From assembly GCA_900551495.1 (NCBI GenBank), contig URWG01000052.1:1-11482 (forward strand): 11,482 bases of DNA, given 5' to 3'. The translations under genes were made by a program, and so were the position numbers. Below are positions 1-6,025 of the stretch, piece after piece. Numbering within the stretch: position 1 is the stretch's first letter; every line of letters begins with the position of its first letter. The notes below the pieces were generated by a model that was not told the DNA's origin, did no database searches, and worked only from the letters and a program-made list of their open reading frames with translations. The stretch is from an uncultured Eubacteriales bacterium. Its GTDB lineage: Bacteria; Bacillota; Clostridia; Oscillospirales; Oscillospiraceae.

Positions 1-106
1 TTTCCGCCCACGTCCTCCCAAGCCGCCGCAAAACCTCCAAGCTGGAGTTTGTCCCCGTCGCGTCAAACGGCTCAAACGCGGTCAGAAGTATCTTTTGATA
101 GGTCAT
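1..106 (-). CDS. pcp: Pyroglutamyl-peptidase I, N-terminal fragment
   Basis: Only the first 35 codons lie in the window; the gene runs off the left edge. The start is ATG at 106-104, preceded by GGAGG about 7 nt upstream. The visible protein begins MTYQKILLTAFEPFDATGTN and continues SSLEVLRRL, which matches the N-terminal strand and the G/AFEPF loop of family C15 pyrrolidone-carboxylate peptidases. These are cytosolic cysteine peptidases that remove N-terminal pyroglutamate from peptides. The catalytic Glu, Cys and His lie beyond the edge and cannot be checked. The ATG overlaps the TGA of the upstream M20 hydrolase (ATGA), so the gene is the third cistron of the MATE operon and is probably translationally coupled. 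The call rests on 35 residues, but the FEPF motif is distinctive. Confidence 0.8.
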   Translation of the reverse strand, partial: MTYQKILLTAFEPFDATGTNSSLEVLRRLGRTWAE

Positions 107-1299
107 CTTTTCTCCTCCGAAGCGGCAAGCCCGCTGAGGGCGCGGCAAAGCTCGCCGTAGCCCCACGCGCTCTTTTCAAGCTGGTCGATCGTGACGTATT
201 CATCTACCGTATGCGCGAGCGCTTCGATCGATGGACCGAAGCCGACGGTCGGAATCCCCTTTTCGCCTGCGTAATGGCTGCCGTTAGTGCAGAAGGAGTA
301 GTAGGTCAGCCTCGGCGACAGCGGAGCCAGCGCGTCAAAGGCGGCGCGGACAAACGGCGCGTCGGGCGGGAACTCCCACGCAGGGAAAAAGCGTATTGCC
401 GAGATGTCGTTTCCCGTATAGCAGCGCATTGTCTGCGAGCGGAAGTATGCCGAGGCGCGAAAATCGGGGTTTTCTGCGTGCAGACGGTCGATCAGTGCCA
501 GAATCGGTGCAAGAACGCTCTCGGGCGTATCGCCAGTCAGCAGACGGCAGTCAAAGGTCGCGGTGCAGCGCTCCGGCAGGACCGAAGCGCCGGGATAAGG
601 CGCGGAAATGATGTCCGTCACCTCCCGAATCCCCTTGCCGAGCGTCGGAAGCTCGCGCACGGGCAGCGCTTCTGCTTCCGACAGTAGGCGCTGCATCAGC
701 CGTACTGCGTTGACGCCCTTTTCGGGATTGGCGGAATGGGCGGGCTTGCCGACGGTTTCAAGGACCAGCTCTCCCCTGCCGCGCTGTCCGATCTTCAGAT
801 TCAGCTCGGTCGCCTCGCCGATCACCACATAGTCCGGTCGGACATATGCGCTGATCTCGCGCGGGGCAACGCCTTCAAACAGTTCTTCATAGACGACACC
901 CGCGACGTAGATGTCTCCCGCAAAATCGCGGTTCTGTGCGAAATAGGCAGCGCCGCAGACCATTGCCGCGACAGCACCCTTCATATCCGTGGCGCCTCTG
1001 CCCAAAACGCGATCAGCGGTGATTTCGCCGCCGAAGGGGTCGAAGCTCCAACGCTGCGGCTCCTCGACGGGCACGGTGTCGATGTGTCCGTCAAGCAAAA
1101 TGCGCGGACCGGAGCGTTTGCCGTGAAAACAGCCGATTACATTTCCGAGGCGGTCGGTAACGATCTCATCATAGCCGAGGCGCTGCATTGCCGTTCGAAC
1201 GACGGCGGCAGCCTCTCCTTCCTCGCCGGAGCAGCTCTTCGCGCGAATCAGGTCGCTGCAAAGTCGGACGGTTACATCGTACAGCTCGGTGCGTGTCAC
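103..1299 (-). CDS. ygeY: YgeY-family M20 metallohydrolase (peptidase/deacylase)
   Basis: This 398-residue protein is a zinc-dependent hydrolase of the M20/ArgE/DapE superfamily, closest in my reading to the YgeY 'selenium metabolism-linked hydrolase' group. The metal and catalytic residues are all visible: H72 and D74 in GHIDTVP, D105 in GATDMKG, the E138-E139 pair, E162 in GEAT, H188 in the PAHSANPEKG dimerisation-domain stretch, and H363 in AHTVDEY near the C-terminus. No signal peptide is seen, so it should be cytosolic. The start is GTG at 1299, with an AAGGGAAG SD about 9 nt upstream; the GTG overlaps the TGA of the MATE gene (GTGA). The family name is secure at the superfamily level. 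The substrate is unknown, and the other usual genes of the E. coli ygeWXY region are not in the window. Confidence 0.85.
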   Translation of the reverse strand: MTRTELYDVTVRLCSDLIRAKSCSGEEGEAAAVVRTAMQRLGYDEIVTDRLGNVIGCFHGKRSGPRILLDGHIDTVPVEEPQRWSFDPFGGEITADRVLGRGATDMKGAVAAMVCGAAYFAQNRDFAGDIYVAGVVYEELFEGVAPREISAYVRPDYVVIGEATELNLKIGQRGRGELVLETVGKPAHSANPEKGVNAVRLMQRLLSEAEALPVRELPTLGKGIREVTDIISAPYPGASVLPERCTATFDCRLLTGDTPESVLAPILALIDRLHAENPDFRASAYFRSQTMRCYTGNDISAIRFFPAWEFPPDAPFVRAAFDALAPLSPRLTYYSFCTNGSHYAGEKGIPTVGFGPSIEALAHTVDEYVTIDQLEKSAWGYGELCRALSGLAASEEKR

Positions 1300-2690
1300 A
1301 GCGCGGCACTTCCCTTCTCAACGGATTGCGCCGTGAGCGGATGGTCAAAGACGGCGCGGCGATAGCAGTGGATAAAATACAGCGTTTCGGCAAGCGCGGT
1401 CAGCGCCCACGAGAAAACGTAGAGCATATAAAGAGAGGTCAGCGTGCCGAACCACGCAAAGACCGTGTAGATCCAAATCACGCGGAACACGCAGGAGCCG
1501 AGAATGACGAAAATCGTCGGCACGAGCGTCTTTCCCAGTCCGCGGCAGGCAGAGATCGGTAGGTCCATAAAGACGCTGAGGCAGTAGGACAGCCCGAGAA
1601 TGACGACGCGGTACATTCCCGCCTCAACGATCGTCTCGGAGTCCGTAAAGATACGCAGGAAGCTGCGCCCGAAAACGGCAAACAGAATTCCCAGCGCCAG
1701 CGCCGAGACAAAGGAAAACGCGGTCGTGATCCAGAAGGTGCGCAGGACGCGCTTTTTGTTGCCCGCGCCGTAGTTCTGCCCGATGAAGCTTGCCGCCGCC
1801 ATATAAAAGGCGTTGATGACGTTATAAATGATGGAATCGACATTGGACGCGGCGGAGTTACCCGAGACGACGCTTGCGTCGAAGGAGTTGATGCCCGCCT
1901 GAATAAAGAGGTTGGCGACTGCAAAGATTGCGTGCTGTAAGCCCGCGGGAAGTCCGAGCGCAAGGGTGCTTTTGACCTTATCCGCATGGAAACGGATCTT
2001 TTTCCAGGAGAACCTGCAGATGTCGATACCGCGCAGCAGCGGGAGGAAGATCAGGACCATCGAAAGGTACTGGGAGAAGATACTGGCGATGGCGACGCCG
2101 TCCACGTCCATGTTGCAGACGACAACAAAGAAAACATTCAGGACGATGTTGCAGGCGCCCGAGATCGCAAGGTAGATCAGCGGTCTGCGGGTATCGCCCA
2201 TCGCGCTGAGCACGCCGCTGCCGTAATTGTACAGGGCAACGGCGGGCGCGCCGAGGAAATAAATCTTGAGATAGAGTGCAGCTCCGTCCAAAAGTCGGTC
2301 CTTCGTGTTCAGGATACGGAGAAACGTCTCTGAGAACACCTCGCCGACCGCCAGCACGAGGATTCCCATGGCAAGACAGACGAGGATCGAGCTGTGGACC
2401 GTTTCGGAGAGGTCCTTTTGATTCCGCGCCCCGAAATAGCGGGCGCACAGTACGTTAACGCCGCTGCCCAAACCGATCAGCAGACCGGTAAACAGGTAGA
2501 TCAGCGTCGAGGTTGAGCCGACCGCACCCAGCGCATCGTCTCCGGCGAAGCGCCCCAGCACGGCAATATCGGACATATTAAAGAGGACCTGCAGCAGGTT
2601 TGTCAGCATCAGCGGGATACTGAAGGACAAAATCTGCCGTCCCAGCGGTCCCCGGGTCATATCGATCGAATTCTTTTCCGTAATACTCAC
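1296..2690 (-). CDS. MATE-family multidrug/metabolite exporter
   Basis: This integral membrane protein of about 464 residues belongs to the multidrug and toxic compound extrusion (MATE) family, cation-driven exporters with twelve membrane helices. It opens with the family-typical stretch IDMTRGPLGRQILSFSIPLM, followed by LLQVLFNMSDIAVLGRFAG in the first helices. A second half with the same fold begins around LALGLPAGLQHAIFAVANLF, and SAASNVDSIIYNVINAFYMA follows it. I chose the GTG at 2690-2688 because GGAG lies 6 nt upstream. The longer GTG at 2723 would begin only about 9 nt from the predicted transcription start, with no room for an SD. It is the first gene of an operon with the M20 hydrolase and pcp, so its substrate may be a peptide or amino-acid derivative; that is inference. 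Confidence 0.88.
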   Translation of the reverse strand: MSITEKNSIDMTRGPLGRQILSFSIPLMLTNLLQVLFNMSDIAVLGRFAGDDALGAVGSTSTLIYLFTGLLIGLGSGVNVLCARYFGARNQKDLSETVHSSILVCLAMGILVLAVGEVFSETFLRILNTKDRLLDGAALYLKIYFLGAPAVALYNYGSGVLSAMGDTRRPLIYLAISGACNIVLNVFFVVVCNMDVDGVAIASIFSQYLSMVLIFLPLLRGIDICRFSWKKIRFHADKVKSTLALGLPAGLQHAIFAVANLFIQAGINSFDASVVSGNSAASNVDSIIYNVINAFYMAAASFIGQNYGAGNKKRVLRTFWITTAFSFVSALALGILFAVFGRSFLRIFTDSETIVEAGMYRVVILGLSYCLSVFMDLPISACRGLGKTLVPTIFVILGSCVFRVIWIYTVFAWFGTLTSLYMLYVFSWALTALAETLYFIHCYRRAVFDHPLTAQSVEKGSAAL

Positions 2691-2739
2691 ACTCCGCTCC
2701 GATTTCCTGCGCCTGTTCGACACGAAACGGGCACTGCTG

Positions 2740-2767
2740 ATTATACCAGCTTTTCTGCGGAAGTCAA
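2740..2767 (-). promoter_or_regulatory. Sigma-A promoter of the MATE-ygeY-pcp operon
   Basis: Read on the minus strand, TTGACT (2767-2762) is followed after 16 nt by a perfect TATAAT (2745-2740). The predicted transcription start is near 2733, giving a 5' leader of about 43 nt to the GTG at 2690. No terminator is seen between the three downstream genes, so all are probably driven from here. Confidence 0.75.
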
Positions 2768-2783
2768 TCCGTTAAAGAACGCA

Positions 2784-2820
2784 AATTGCCGACCGTCCGA
2801 GGGGAGGACGATCGGCAATT
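2784..2820 (-). terminator. Hairpin between obg and the MATE promoter (possible terminator)
   Basis: Arms 2784-2798 and 2806-2820 (AATTGCCGACCGTCC and GGACGATCGGCAATT) pair with one mismatch around a 7-nt loop. On the minus strand the stem is followed only by a broken T-rich stretch (TTTGCGTTCTTT), so termination efficiency is uncertain. It could end obg transcription, or act as the attenuator hairpin of a leader for the MATE gene. Confidence 0.45.
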
Positions 2821-2873
2821 CGCAACAGAAACGAGAGAGAAAAATAAAGAGAGATAAATGAAAAGATGGATCA

Positions 2874-2896
2874 TAAGGAACGGGGGGTGTTCCTTA
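2874..2896 (-). other. Perfect 8-bp hairpin with G/C-run loop
   Basis: TAAGGAAC (2874-2881) and GTTCCTTA (2889-2896) are exact complements around a 7-nt loop that reads ACCCCCC on the minus strand. It sits just downstream of a minus-strand TATAAT at 2910-2905. After the stem, the minus strand enters about 45 nt of pyrimidine-rich DNA (2826-2867, T and C). It may be a 3' structure for obg or a leader element of the MATE gene. The region 2764-3010 has no supported gene. It also contains the palindromes CAATTTGAAAATTG (2948-2961) and GCGTATACGC (2970-2979). Confidence 0.4.
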
Positions 2897-3010
2897 CACT
2901 TGCGATTATAGCGGCGAATTTTGAAGAAACTGTGAATGAAGTCAAAACAATTTGAAAATTGCACGCATTGCGTATACGCTGCTGCCCGCGCAGGACGGCA
3001 AAATGTTCCT

Positions 3011-4285
3011 TCAGCGTTCGTAGTCAAATTCAAAATCGTAAATGCTTACCGTGTCGCCGTCCTCAATGCCCAGCTCCTCCAATCGCTCAAACAGCCCGCT
3101 CTTGCGGAGCTGACGGTCGAAGTACATCCGCGACTCATAGTCGGCAAAGTTGATGTCGCCGATGAGCTGCCGGAGCCATTTGCCCGAAACGATCCAAAGG
3201 TCATCCATGTGCTCAATTGAGAGATCGGATGCCTTCCCTGCCTCGGCGAGCGGCTTGACATACTCCGACTCGTAAACGGTCACGGGCGGCAGCTCGCGCA
3301 GCTTGGTTGCGATCGTACGCATCAGAGGCTTTGTCCCCTGTGTCGTCGCGGCGGAAATTTCGTAGAATTCATAGCCGCGCTCGGTCACATAGCGGCGCAG
3401 ACGCTCCAAATTGTCGCTGCCCTCCGGAATGAGGTCGCATTTGTTCGCCGCGACGATCATCGGACGCGCGGCAAGGTCGGCGGAGTATTCCCGCAGCTCG
3501 GCGTTGATCTTCTCAAAGTCCTCCACGGGATCGCGATCCTCGCAGCCGGAGACATCGACGATATGCACCAAAAGGCGGCAGCGGTCGATGTGGCGCAGGA
3601 AATCGTGTCCCAAGCCTGCACCCTCCGCAGCGCCCTCGATGATGCCGGGAATATCCGCCATGACGAAGGAAACGCCCTCATCGACGTAGATCACGCCGAG
3701 GTTCGGATAGAGGGTCGTGAAGTGGTAATTGGCGATCTTCGGGCGGGCATTGGAGGTCACGGACAGCAGTGTGGACTTGCCGACGTTCGGGAAGCCGACC
3801 AGTCCGACGTCTGCCAGCAGCTTTAACTCCAGTATGACCTCGTGCTCCTCGCCGGGCAGACCGGATTTTGCAAAGCGCGGCACCTGACGCGTCGGCGTGG
3901 CAAAGTGCTTGTTGCCCCAGCCGCCGCGACCGCCCTTGCAGAGAATGAAATCGGCATCGTCGGACATATCCTTGATGACCTCGTTCGTCTCAGCGTCGCG
4001 GACGACCGTGCCGCGCGGGATTTGGATCACAAGGTCCTCGCCGCGCTTGCCGCTGCACCGACCGCCCTGCCCGTCCTGACCGGGCGAAGCGGTGTATTTG
4101 CGCTTGTAGCGGAAGTCCATCAGTGTGGAGAGATTGTCGTTGACGCGCAGGACGATGTTGCCGCCCTTACCGCCGTCGCCGCCGTCGGGACCGCCCGCCG
4201 CAACATATTTCTCACGATGGAACGCTACCGCTCCGTTGCCGCCGTTGCCGGCTTTTACATATATTTTGACTTTATCTACAAACAT
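3011..4285 (-). CDS. obg: Obg/CgtA ribosome-assembly GTPase
   Basis: This 424-residue essential GTPase binds the 50S subunit during late assembly and links to growth and stress control. The glycine-rich Obg fold covers roughly residues 1-158, starting MFVDKVKIYVKAGNGGNG. The G domain shows the P-loop GFPNVGKST (164-172), switch-I TT (190-191), DIPG (211-214), NKCD (281-284) and SA (311-312). The C-terminal OCT domain spans about 345-424, as in Firmicutes Obg. The ATG at 4285 is chosen because the conserved FVDKVKI start follows it and GGAG (4296-4293) lies 7 nt upstream; a longer in-frame reading to 4393 only adds RAYT-overlapping sequence. The usual immediate neighbour is rpmA, but a transposase gene intervenes and overlaps the obg start by 14 nt. 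Confidence 0.97.
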   Translation of the reverse strand: MFVDKVKIYVKAGNGGNGAVAFHREKYVAAGGPDGGDGGKGGNIVLRVNDNLSTLMDFRYKRKYTASPGQDGQGGRCSGKRGEDLVIQIPRGTVVRDAETNEVIKDMSDDADFILCKGGRGGWGNKHFATPTRQVPRFAKSGLPGEEHEVILELKLLADVGLVGFPNVGKSTLLSVTSNARPKIANYHFTTLYPNLGVIYVDEGVSFVMADIPGIIEGAAEGAGLGHDFLRHIDRCRLLVHIVDVSGCEDRDPVEDFEKINAELREYSADLAARPMIVAANKCDLIPEGSDNLERLRRYVTERGYEFYEISAATTQGTKPLMRTIATKLRELPPVTVYESEYVKPLAEAGKASDLSIEHMDDLWIVSGKWLRQLIGDINFADYESRMYFDRQLRKSGLFERLEELGIEDGDTVSIYDFEFDYER

Positions 4286-4820
4286 CGCATTTCTCCGTTT
4301 CTTCCAGATACAGCTCATCTTCAAGCCAGCGTGCGGGATTGTGCTCAATATAGTCCCAATGCACGAAAAAGTCATGCTCATTGCGAATGACATGATCGTA
4401 ATAGGAACGCTGAAAAAGCAAACAGCCCGCTTCTTTCTGCGAAAAGCGTTTCCATGTGCCGATCAAGGCAGGGATAACGGCATTCGCTTTCCTGTTAACA
4501 GGAGGGCTTGTAGGGAGCGGCGTCCTCGACGCCCCGCAGGTATGCAGTAAGATGTGAATATGGTTCGGCATAATTACATAATGATCGAGAATTAAGTGAT
4601 GATACCGTTTGATTACTGTCAGCAGGTTTGCTTCAATGACCTTGCCCAAAGACGATAGCTCACACAGCGGGGCGTCGAGGACGCCGCCCCCTACAATGCT
4701 GGAAAAGATACATTTGTGATGAAACGCACAGACCGTGAGGAAATAGGCACCGTCCGAGGAGTAATCGTACTCTGCCAAGCGTGTCGGTCGGCGAATCGGC
4801 AAGCCATCTGTATCGGTCAT
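4272..4820 (-). CDS. REP-associated tyrosine transposase (RAYT, Y1/HUH)
   Basis: This 182-residue protein is a single-strand-DNA nuclease of the IS200-like Y1 family in its domesticated RAYT form. The N-terminus RPTRLAEYDYSSDGAYFLTV is the usual RAYT opening. The metal-binding HUH motif is H87-I-H89 within HYVIMPNHIHILL. The catalytic tyrosine is Y140 or Y141 in FQRSYYDHVIRNEHDF, followed by the family-typical HNPARW. The ATG at 4820 has AAGGAG about 8 nt upstream. The gene looks intact. It lies between rpmA and obg, downstream of the rpmA terminator. Its last 14 nt overlap the obg start, and obg's SD lies inside its 3' end. Two REP-like inverted repeats encode residues 41-52 (SIVGGGVLDAPL) and about 95-104 (CGASRTPLPT). 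These enzymes are thought to move or maintain REP palindromes rather than themselves. Confidence 0.9.
   Translation of the reverse strand: MTDTDGLPIRRPTRLAEYDYSSDGAYFLTVCAFHHKCIFSSIVGGGVLDAPLCELSSLGKVIEANLLTVIKRYHHLILDHYVIMPNHIHILLHTCGASRTPLPTSPPVNRKANAVIPALIGTWKRFSQKEAGCLLFQRSYYDHVIRNEHDFFVHWDYIEHNPARWLEDELYLEETEKCDVCR
4347..4375 (-). promoter_or_regulatory. Possible obg promoter inside the RAYT 3' end
   Basis: On the minus strand, ATGACT (4375-4370) and TATATT (4352-4347) are separated by 17 nt, matching the sigma-A consensus at 4 and 5 of 6 positions. It would start transcription near 4340, about 55 nt before the obg ATG. It is proposed mainly because a strong terminator lies between rpmA and the RAYT gene, leaving obg otherwise without an obvious promoter. 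Confidence 0.35.
4508..4537 (-). repeat. REP-like palindromic repeat, copy 1 (inside RAYT gene)
   Basis: This 30-nt unit pairs as an inverted repeat with 4667-4696, matching at 29 of 30 positions (A4516 is the mismatch). It contains its own dyad GGCGTC-CTC-GACGCC (4519-4533), so a single strand can fold into a short hairpin, as REP elements do. It is read in frame as CGASRTPLPT of the transposase. Confidence 0.75.
4667..4696 (+). repeat. REP-like palindromic repeat, copy 2 (inside RAYT gene)
   Basis: This is the second 30-nt unit, inverted relative to the copy at 4508-4537 and separated from it by 129 bp. Its internal dyad is GGCGTCGAGGACGCC. It encodes residues 41-52 of the transposase (IVGGGVLDAP). 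Together the two units resemble a REP pair (BIME-like) placed within a coding sequence. Confidence 0.75.
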
Positions 4821-4852
4821 GCACTTTTCTCCTTCTTTTCGTCGCTGCCTTT

Positions 4853-4890
4853 TAAAAAAATCCCGAACATAAGGGTTTATGTTCGGGATT
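4853..4890 (-). terminator. Rho-independent terminator of rplU-prp-rpmA
   Basis: Perfect 14-bp arms AATCCCGAACATAA (4859-4872) and TTATGTTCGGGATT (4877-4890) enclose a 4-nt loop. On the minus strand the stem runs directly into seven or more Ts before AAAAGG. It starts 13 nt after the rpmA stop. It is the strongest terminator in the window. Confidence 0.93.
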
Positions 4891-4902
4891 CCGTATAGCT
4901 GC

Positions 4903-5187
4903 TTATTGCTCGACTGCGTAGACGGAGCACTGCTTGCGATCCTTGCCCTTGCGCTCGAACCGAACATGACCGTCGATCTTTGCGAACAGGGTGTCATCGC
5001 TGCCGATACCGACGTTGGTACCCGGATGAATGTGCGTGCCTCTCTGACGAACGAGAATGTTGCCCGCGAGAACGAACTGACCGTCTGCGCGCTTCACGCC
5101 CAATCTCTTGGACTCGGAATCACGACCGTTCTTGGTAGAACCGCCGCCCTTCTTATGAGCGAAGAACTGAAAACCGATTTTCAGCAT
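4903..5187 (-). CDS. rpmA: 50S ribosomal protein L27 with cleavable N-terminus
   Basis: This 94-residue L27 is a component of the 50S subunit whose N-terminus reaches toward the peptidyl-transferase centre. It starts MLKIGFQFF-AHKKGGGSTKNGRDSESKRLGVK. The first nine residues are the Firmicutes extension that Prp cleaves between F9 and A10 to expose the functional end; the processing is known from Staphylococcus aureus, and its use here is inferred from the matching motif. The ATG at 5187 has a strong SD (GGAGGTGT) ending about 5 nt upstream, and that SD lies inside the end of prp. The gene follows prp after a 3-nt gap and is closed by the terminator at 4853-4890. Confidence 0.98.
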   Translation of the reverse strand: MLKIGFQFFAHKKGGGSTKNGRDSESKRLGVKRADGQFVLAGNILVRQRGTHIHPGTNVGIGSDDTLFAKIDGHVRFERKGKDRKQCSVYAVEQ

Positions 5188-5190
5188 TTG

Positions 5191-5514
5191 TTACACCTCC
5201 ATAACTTCGATATAATCAGGATACGCATCCCGCAGCGAGCAGACCGTCAGCATAAAGCCGGTCAGCACCGCCTGTACTGCGTCTTCATCGTCGCAGACGG
5301 ACGGGATGGTAAGGGTGACGCGGGGCTCGTCTTCAATGACCTTGGTGTTGGCGTGGTTGCCGAGCACGTCATTGATGGTACATTCCGCGAACGTGACCGC
5401 CGAGGAAACCGCAGCGCAAACGATGTCGCTGCCCTCGTCGGCATATCCGCTGTGCCCCGAGACGGCAAAACCGTTAATTCTGCCGTTTTGATTGAAAATT
5501 TCGACCCTTGTCAT
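5191..5514 (-). CDS. prp: Prp (YsxB-type) cysteine protease that matures L27
   Basis: This 107-residue protein is the ribosomal-processing cysteine protease, formerly called YsxB. The signature SGHSGYADEGSDIVCAAVSS carries the presumed catalytic pair H21 and C33, one position off the H22/C34 of the S. aureus enzyme. It removes the N-terminal extension of L27, encoded by the next gene. Its ATG lies 2 nt after the rplU stop (TAAGTATG), with no convincing SD, so translation probably depends on coupling to rplU. That would keep enzyme levels well below those of the ribosomal proteins. Gene order rplU-prp-rpmA is the standard Firmicutes arrangement. Confidence 0.95.
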   Translation of the reverse strand: MTRVEIFNQNGRINGFAVSGHSGYADEGSDIVCAAVSSAVTFAECTINDVLGNHANTKVIEDEPRVTLTIPSVCDDEDAVQAVLTGFMLTVCSLRDAYPDYIEVMEV

Positions 5515-5516
5515 AC

Positions 5517-5828
5517 TTACACGGAGATCTTTTCAATCTGCACCTTGGTATAGGGCTGTCTGTGACCGCGGAGGGACTTGGAGTCCTTCTTCGGGCGATA
5601 CTTGAAGACGACGACCTTCTTGGACTTGCCGTTCTTCAGCACCTTTGCTTCGACGGAAGCGCCTGCCACAACGGGAGCGCCGAACTTAGAGTTCTCACCG
5701 TCCACGACTGCCAGCACCTGATCGAAGGTTACGGTTTGGTCAGCCTCAACGCCGAGCTTCTCGATGTAGATAACATCGCCCTCCTTGACGTTGTACTGCT
5801 TGCCACCGGTAACGATAACTGCCTGCAT
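5517..5828 (-). CDS. rplU: 50S ribosomal protein L21
   Basis: This 103-residue L21 is a 50S protein that binds 23S rRNA. It begins MQAVIVTGGKQYNVKEGD, the conserved L21 N-terminus. It contains KVLKNGKSKKVVVFKYRPKK and SLRGHRQPYTKVQIEKI, the usual basic rRNA-binding C-terminal part. The ATG at 5828 is preferred over an in-frame GTG at 5840 because the family starts here; AGGTAGGTG lies about 9 nt upstream, and the GTG is part of that SD. It leads the rplU-prp-rpmA operon, driven by the strong promoter at 5913-5941, with a 5' leader of about 78 nt. Confidence 0.98.
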   Translation of the reverse strand: MQAVIVTGGKQYNVKEGDVIYIEKLGVEADQTVTFDQVLAVVDGENSKFGAPVVAGASVEAKVLKNGKSKKVVVFKYRPKKDSKSLRGHRQPYTKVQIEKISV

Positions 5829-5906
5829 TCTCGATTGCACCTACCTTTATTGTAGTCTCGCTCTGGAGGTGTGAGCTGCCTCAACTTAAGACCTCTTCGA
5901 CGCGGC
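5829..5906 (-). promoter_or_regulatory. rplU 5' leader, candidate L21 autoregulatory RNA
   Basis: The transcribed leader of rplU can fold. GAGGT and ACCTC (minus strand, about 5895-5866) pair around an inner TGAG/CTCA helix. Firmicutes rplU genes often carry an L21 leader RNA at this place, but I cannot confirm the family consensus by eye. Confidence 0.3.
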
Positions 5907-5912
5907 TTATCC

Positions 5913-5941
5913 ATTTTAGCACCGAAACCTCAATTTGTCAA
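5913..5941 (-). promoter_or_regulatory. Strong sigma-A promoter of rplU
   Basis: On the minus strand, a consensus TTGACA (5941-5936) is followed after 17 nt by TAAAAT (5918-5913), with an extended -10 TGC directly before it. Transcription should start near 5906. Its -35 box lies in a 17-bp palindrome shared with the divergent apbE promoter. Confidence 0.88.
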
Positions 5942-5953
5942 ATACTATTTGAC
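5937..5953. promoter_or_regulatory. 17-bp perfect palindrome joining two -35 boxes (candidate operator)
   Basis: GTCAAATACTATTTGAC has two exact 8-nt arms around one central base. It covers most of the -35 element of both the rplU and apbE promoters. The symmetry extends three bases inside the TTGAC cores (AATA/TATT), so it is more than a by-product of two back-to-back -35 boxes. No regulator is identified. Confidence 0.5.
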
Positions 5954-5977
5954 CTTTTTTTGCAAATTTGTTATACT
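5949..5977 (+). promoter_or_regulatory. Sigma-A promoter of apbE operon
   Basis: TTGACC (5949-5954) and TATACT (5972-5977) are separated by 17 nt, with an extended -10 TGT before the -10. Transcription should start near 5984, about 42 nt before the apbE ATG. Confidence 0.82.
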
Positions 5978-6025
5978 GTTTTTGAAAAAAACGCCCCTTT
6001 CGGCGGAAAGAAATCGAGGATTCGG

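Noticed and set aside
2691..2723. Longer MATE N-terminus from GTG at 2723
   Set aside because: The predicted transcription start is only about 9 nt upstream, leaving no SD; GTG at 2690 has GGAG at 6 nt and gives the typical family length.
2854..2910. 17-codon plus-strand ORF starting ATG at about 2859
   Set aside because: The start has only a poor purine-rich context, no promoter is visible and the peptide has no resemblance to anything recognised.
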